DNA from: Candidatus Zhuqueibacterota bacterium
GTDB lineage: Bacteria > Zhuqueibacterota > Zhuqueibacteria > Zhuqueibacterales > Zhuqueibacteraceae
DNA: 61,981 bases
Direction: 5' to 3'
Assembly: GCA_022616415.1 (NCBI GenBank)
Contig: JAKEEU010000206.1
Coordinates: forward strand, 1 to 61,981
Both the position numbers and the translations under genes were made by a program. Below, piece by piece: positions 59,499-61,981 of the stretch. The notes under the pieces were generated by a model. The model saw only the letters and a list, made by a program, of their open reading frames with translations. It made no database searches and was not told where the DNA came from. Position 1 is the stretch's first letter; each line of letters opens with the position of its first letter.

Positions 59499-60449
59499 AT
59501 GGAACACGACAGCGCGTGGAAGGAAGTTTTGGAAAATTTGTTTGAGAGGTTTCTCTCGTTCTTTTTTCCAAACATTCATAAAGACATCGATTTTTCTCGC
59601 GGCTTTGAGTTTCTTGACAATGAGCTGCAACAAATCGCCGTCGAGAGCGAGAGCGGCAAACGCATCGTCGATAAACTCGTCAAAGTGTATCTTCTCGACG
59701 GCTCAGAGCAATGGCTGCTGATTCATATCGAAATTCAGGGATATGAGCAGACGGAATTTCCGGAACGCATGTATGTTTACAACTACCGCATCTTTGACAA
59801 ATTCCGGCGCGAGGTGATCAGCTTGGCGCTATTGACGGATGAAAATCCGAATTTCCGCCCGAACGAATATTCCCGCTCGCGACGCGACTGGGGATTTGAA
59901 GTGCTATGCCGTTTTCCAGTGGTCAAGCTCATCGACTATCGAGAACAGTGGGCCGAGCTGGAAGCCAACCCGCATCCTTTCGCGATCATCGTGCGGGCTT
60001 ATTTGAAGGCGCTGGAAATTGTTGGCAACGTACAGGAAAAGTATTCGTGGAAAAAACATTTTCTGCTGGAGCTTTATCAGGCAGGCATGGATCGCGAAAC
60101 TCTTTGGGTTATTTACAAGTTCATTGATTGGATGATCAGATTGCCAAAGGAGTTGAACAAAGCGTTCGTTACAGAAATGAAAACCATCGAGGAGGCAAAA
60201 CAAATGTCACTCATTACAAGCGCCGAAGAGGTTGGGCTGGAGAAGGGTATAAACTCACTCCAACGGGTCGTCGCCAAAACTATCAAACGCAAATTTGGAG
60301 CACTGGGGCAACAATTGGCCGAGCGTGCTCACAAGATAAACCGCTTGGAAGTTCTGGAAGATCTATCGGAAAAATTGTGGGACGTTCAGAATCTTACCGA
60401 AGCTGAAAAAATTTTCGACGAAATTGAGCTCTCGGCGAAATTGAATTAA
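59499..60449 (+). CDS. Rpn family nuclease-like protein inserted before nuoH
   Basis: A 316-residue protein. 'ENLFERFLSFFFPNIHKDIDFSRGFEFLDNELQQI' and 'QWLLIHIEIQGYEQTEFPERMYVYNYRIFD' (E-x-Q nuclease-type core) are typical of Rpn/RpnC-like proteins. A long helical C-terminal part follows. It is the third Rpn-type gene in the window and of yet another subgroup. It separates nuoG from nuoH without disrupting either. Confidence 0.8.
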   Translation: MEHDSAWKEVLENLFERFLSFFFPNIHKDIDFSRGFEFLDNELQQIAVESESGKRIVDKLVKVYLLDGSEQWLLIHIEIQGYEQTEFPERMYVYNYRIFDKFRREVISLALLTDENPNFRPNEYSRSRRDWGFEVLCRFPVVKLIDYREQWAELEANPHPFAIIVRAYLKALEIVGNVQEKYSWKKHFLLELYQAGMDRETLWVIYKFIDWMIRLPKELNKAFVTEMKTIEEAKQMSLITSAEEVGLEKGINSLQRVVAKTIKRKFGALGQQLAERAHKINRLEVLEDLSEKLWDVQNLTEAEKIFDEIELSAKLN

Positions 60450-60466
60450 GGATGATTTAAAACAAC

Positions 60467-61546
60467 ATGGCTGAAATCGGAATCGCATTAGCAAAAGGCT
60501 TCTTCTTCATTTTTATCTTTGTTTTTAGCACGGCGGCTTTGCTCACGTGGGTCGAGCGCAAGCAGAGCGCGGTGATGCAAGATCGCGTCGGCGCCAATCG
60601 CGCGGCCATTTTTGGTCTGCGCGTCTTTGGCCTCTTTCATATTATTGCCGACTCGCTTAAAATGTTCGTGAAAGAAGACTTCACCCCGCGCGGTGCGGAA
60701 CGTTTTCTCTTTTCGATTGCGCCTGGCATCACGATGTTTTTCGCGCTGGTCGCGTTTGCCGCCATTCCCTTTGCCGACAAATTGGTGATCGGCGGGCGCG
60801 AAATCGTCATGCAAATCGCCAACCTGAACGTCGGTATTCTGTATGTTTTCGCAGTAATGTCAATGGCGGTTTACGGTGTCGTCATTGGCGCGTGGGCTTC
60901 AAATAACAACTATTCGTTAATGGGCGGCTTGCGGGCCTCGGCGCAAATGATCTCGTATGAAGTGGCGATTGGTGTTTCCATCATCGGCGTGCTGATGGTT
61001 TATCAGACGGTTGACTTGCAGGAAATCGTCCGCTCGCAAGGGGCGCTCATCGGCGGCTGGCTGCCGAAATGGGGCATTCTCTATCAGCCCATCGGCTTTT
61101 TGCTCTTTTTGACCACCGGCATCGCCGAGACCAAGCGCATTCCTTTTGATACGCCGGAGGGGGAGAGCGAGATCATCGGCTATCATCTTGAGTACAGCAG
61201 CATGCGCTTCGGCATGTTTTTTCTCACGGATCTGATTGAGACCGTGCTCATCGCTTGCATTACGGTAACGCTCTTTCTCGGCGGCTGGCAAGCGCCGTAT
61301 TTGTTGCCGAATGGCTTTCATTTTCCGTGGGGCGGTGTCTGGCCGTTGTCAAATTTGACTGTCACCATTATGCAATTTCTCAGTTTTTCTTTCAAAGTCG
61401 CGTTTCTGCTGTGGTTCATGATGCTTATCCGTTGGACGCTGCCGCGCTTCCGCTACGATCAAGTGATGTTTCTCGGCTGGAAAATTCTGCTGCCGGTGGC
61501 GCTGGCGAATATCATCATCACGGCGGCGGTGATTGTGTTTGTGTGA
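60467..61546 (+). CDS. nuoH: NADH-quinone oxidoreductase subunit H
   Basis: A 359-residue eight-helix subunit at the quinone site. 'TWVERKQSAVMQDRVGANRAA', 'DSLKMFVKEDFTPRGAERFLF', and 'AETKRIPFDTPEGESEIIGYHLEYSSMRFGMFFL' are the conserved cytoplasmic loops. It is followed by an antitoxin-like gene rather than nuoI; the rest of nuo is not in the window. Confidence 0.95.
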   Translation: MAEIGIALAKGFFFIFIFVFSTAALLTWVERKQSAVMQDRVGANRAAIFGLRVFGLFHIIADSLKMFVKEDFTPRGAERFLFSIAPGITMFFALVAFAAIPFADKLVIGGREIVMQIANLNVGILYVFAVMSMAVYGVVIGAWASNNNYSLMGGLRASAQMISYEVAIGVSIIGVLMVYQTVDLQEIVRSQGALIGGWLPKWGILYQPIGFLLFLTTGIAETKRIPFDTPEGESEIIGYHLEYSSMRFGMFFLTDLIETVLIACITVTLFLGGWQAPYLLPNGFHFPWGGVWPLSNLTVTIMQFLSFSFKVAFLLWFMMLIRWTLPRFRYDQVMFLGWKILLPVALANIIITAAVIVFV

Positions 61547-61658
61547 AATTACGATAAGCCAGATCAGTATAACCAGAAACCGTTAAAAGGCAAAAACTTA
61601 AAGTGACGACTTCTTATCATTGGACCAAGTTCTGTATGGTGAACCTACTGGAGAAAAT

Positions 61659-61874
61659 ATGGAGAATACAATAACTTTTGATGAAGTTTTGGAAGCTGCC
61701 GATAAATTATCTTTGGCTGAACAAGAAACATTGTTGGATATTCTGCATCGACGTACCATCGCTCGGCGGCGGATCGAGTTAGCCAAAGAAGTTGAAGAAG
61801 CGCAGCGAGAATTTCAAGAAGGTCGCTGTCGCCGTGCTACTCCGGAAGAAATCGTTGCTGAAATACTGTCATGA
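61659..61874 (+). CDS. antitoxin-like protein after nuoH
   Basis: Seventy-one residues from the ATG at 61659, preceded by GGAGAAAAT; an upstream TTG is less likely. 'MENTITFDEVLEAADKLSLA' is followed by 'EQETLLDILHRRTIARRRIELAKEVEEAQREFQ', a helical family commonly encoded just before RelE-type toxins. The following frame begins by ATGA overlap but ends after 12 codons, so its toxin seems lost. Confidence 0.6.
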   Translation: MENTITFDEVLEAADKLSLAEQETLLDILHRRTIARRRIELAKEVEEAQREFQEGRCRRATPEEIVAEILS

Positions 61875-61909
61875 AGAGAGAGCTATACTCATCACGGGTT
61901 ATTTTGTAA
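61871..61909 (+). pseudogene. 5' stub of a toxin gene, cut off by a dispersed repeat
   Basis: Reads 'MKRELYSSRVIL' then stop, overlapping the antitoxin stop by four bases. 'MKREL' is a usual beginning of the RelE-type partner. The family A-like repeat begins immediately after the stop, suggesting insertion or deletion at that point. Confidence 0.4.
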
Positions 61910-61981
61910 CGTCATTGCGAGCGTTTCTCAGCGAAGCAATCCTTTGAAAATCAAGAGATTGCTTCGGCAAAAAGCGCCTCG
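61910..61981. repeat. dispersed inverted repeat, family A variant (runs off window end)
   Basis: CGTCATTGCGAGCG..GCGAAGCAATCC at the left and GGATT/GAGATTGCTTCGGC at the right. Same plan as the TGTCAT/ATGACA repeats but with the GCGAAGCAATC version common in many phyla. The right end is not in the window. Confidence 0.65.

Overview
The window reads as chromosome of a free-living, respiring, diderm bacterium of the FCB/KSB1-Calditrichota neighbourhood. This placement is inferred from three things: secreted proteins ending in 'NFPNPFNP'-type FlgD-like/T9SS sorting domains, a 2-oxoacid:ferredoxin oxidoreductase beside a full aerobic-type Sdh and NDH-1, and abundant Uma2, Rpn, DUF2442 and short TA-type genes. 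No rRNA or marker gene fixes the phylum. Core genes look mid-50s % GC by eye; the 37.4-39.4 kb stretch is visibly AT-richer.

Layout. 0.4-3.1 kb: defence/TA-like genes (a decayed nucleotidyltransferase-type pair, an AAA ATPase + DUF4276 pair, a YgiT-type zinc finger). 3.1-10.1 kb, minus strand: Lhr-type helicase, DinB-like protein, a truncated phosphoesterase, a Uma2/ECF sigma/anti-sigma operon and a CBS protein. 10.2-15.3 kb, minus: korA and korB, with one Rpn-type nuclease gene before korA and another between korA and korB. 16.4-23.3 kb: exported T9SS-type proteins in a visible tandem duplication, preceded by a pentanucleotide repeat and two promoter-like sequences. 23.3-28.2 kb: CPBP protease, MltG, PcrA. 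28.3-29.6 kb: a UPF0175/DUF3368 TA pair and a DUF5678/retropepsin-like pair. 29.9-37.3 kb: a 1316-residue TPR protein, a lipoprotein, and a second ECF sigma/anti-sigma pair. 37.4-39.0 kb: a decayed VapC locus and an MNT-HEPN gene, each followed by an attC-like inverted repeat, i.e. the layout of integron gene cassettes. 39.45-39.81 kb: two tRNA-Leu genes and an unusual tRNA-Tyr-like gene.

40.1-61.9 kb is a co-directional respiratory supercluster: aconitase-family enzyme, small membrane proteins, YpdA-like reductase, Uma2, lipoamide dehydrogenase, SdhCDAB, an isocitrate/isopropylmalate-type dehydrogenase, and nuoA, B, CD, E, F, G, H (continuing past the window). Together with KorAB it covers TCA steps from citrate to fumarate and passes electrons to quinone. 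The sdh and nuo runs are repeatedly interrupted by small accessory genes (DUF2442, JAB + HicB-like, DUF2283-like, a truncated DUF4160, Rpn nuclease, an antitoxin-like gene).

The intergenic space carries several dispersed repeat families: ~75-bp TGTCAT/ATGACA inverted repeats, CTGCCAG palindromes, ACCCCGAT inverted repeats, degenerate tandem heptamers (AGCAACC/ATCAGTA/GCGGAGG), and one complete 132-bp MITE with 13-bp TIRs and an 8-bp target duplication. Many TA-type genes near them are truncated, which suggests ongoing gain and decay of small mobile genes inside an otherwise conserved core. No CRISPR array, rRNA, prophage, complete IS or integron integrase was seen.
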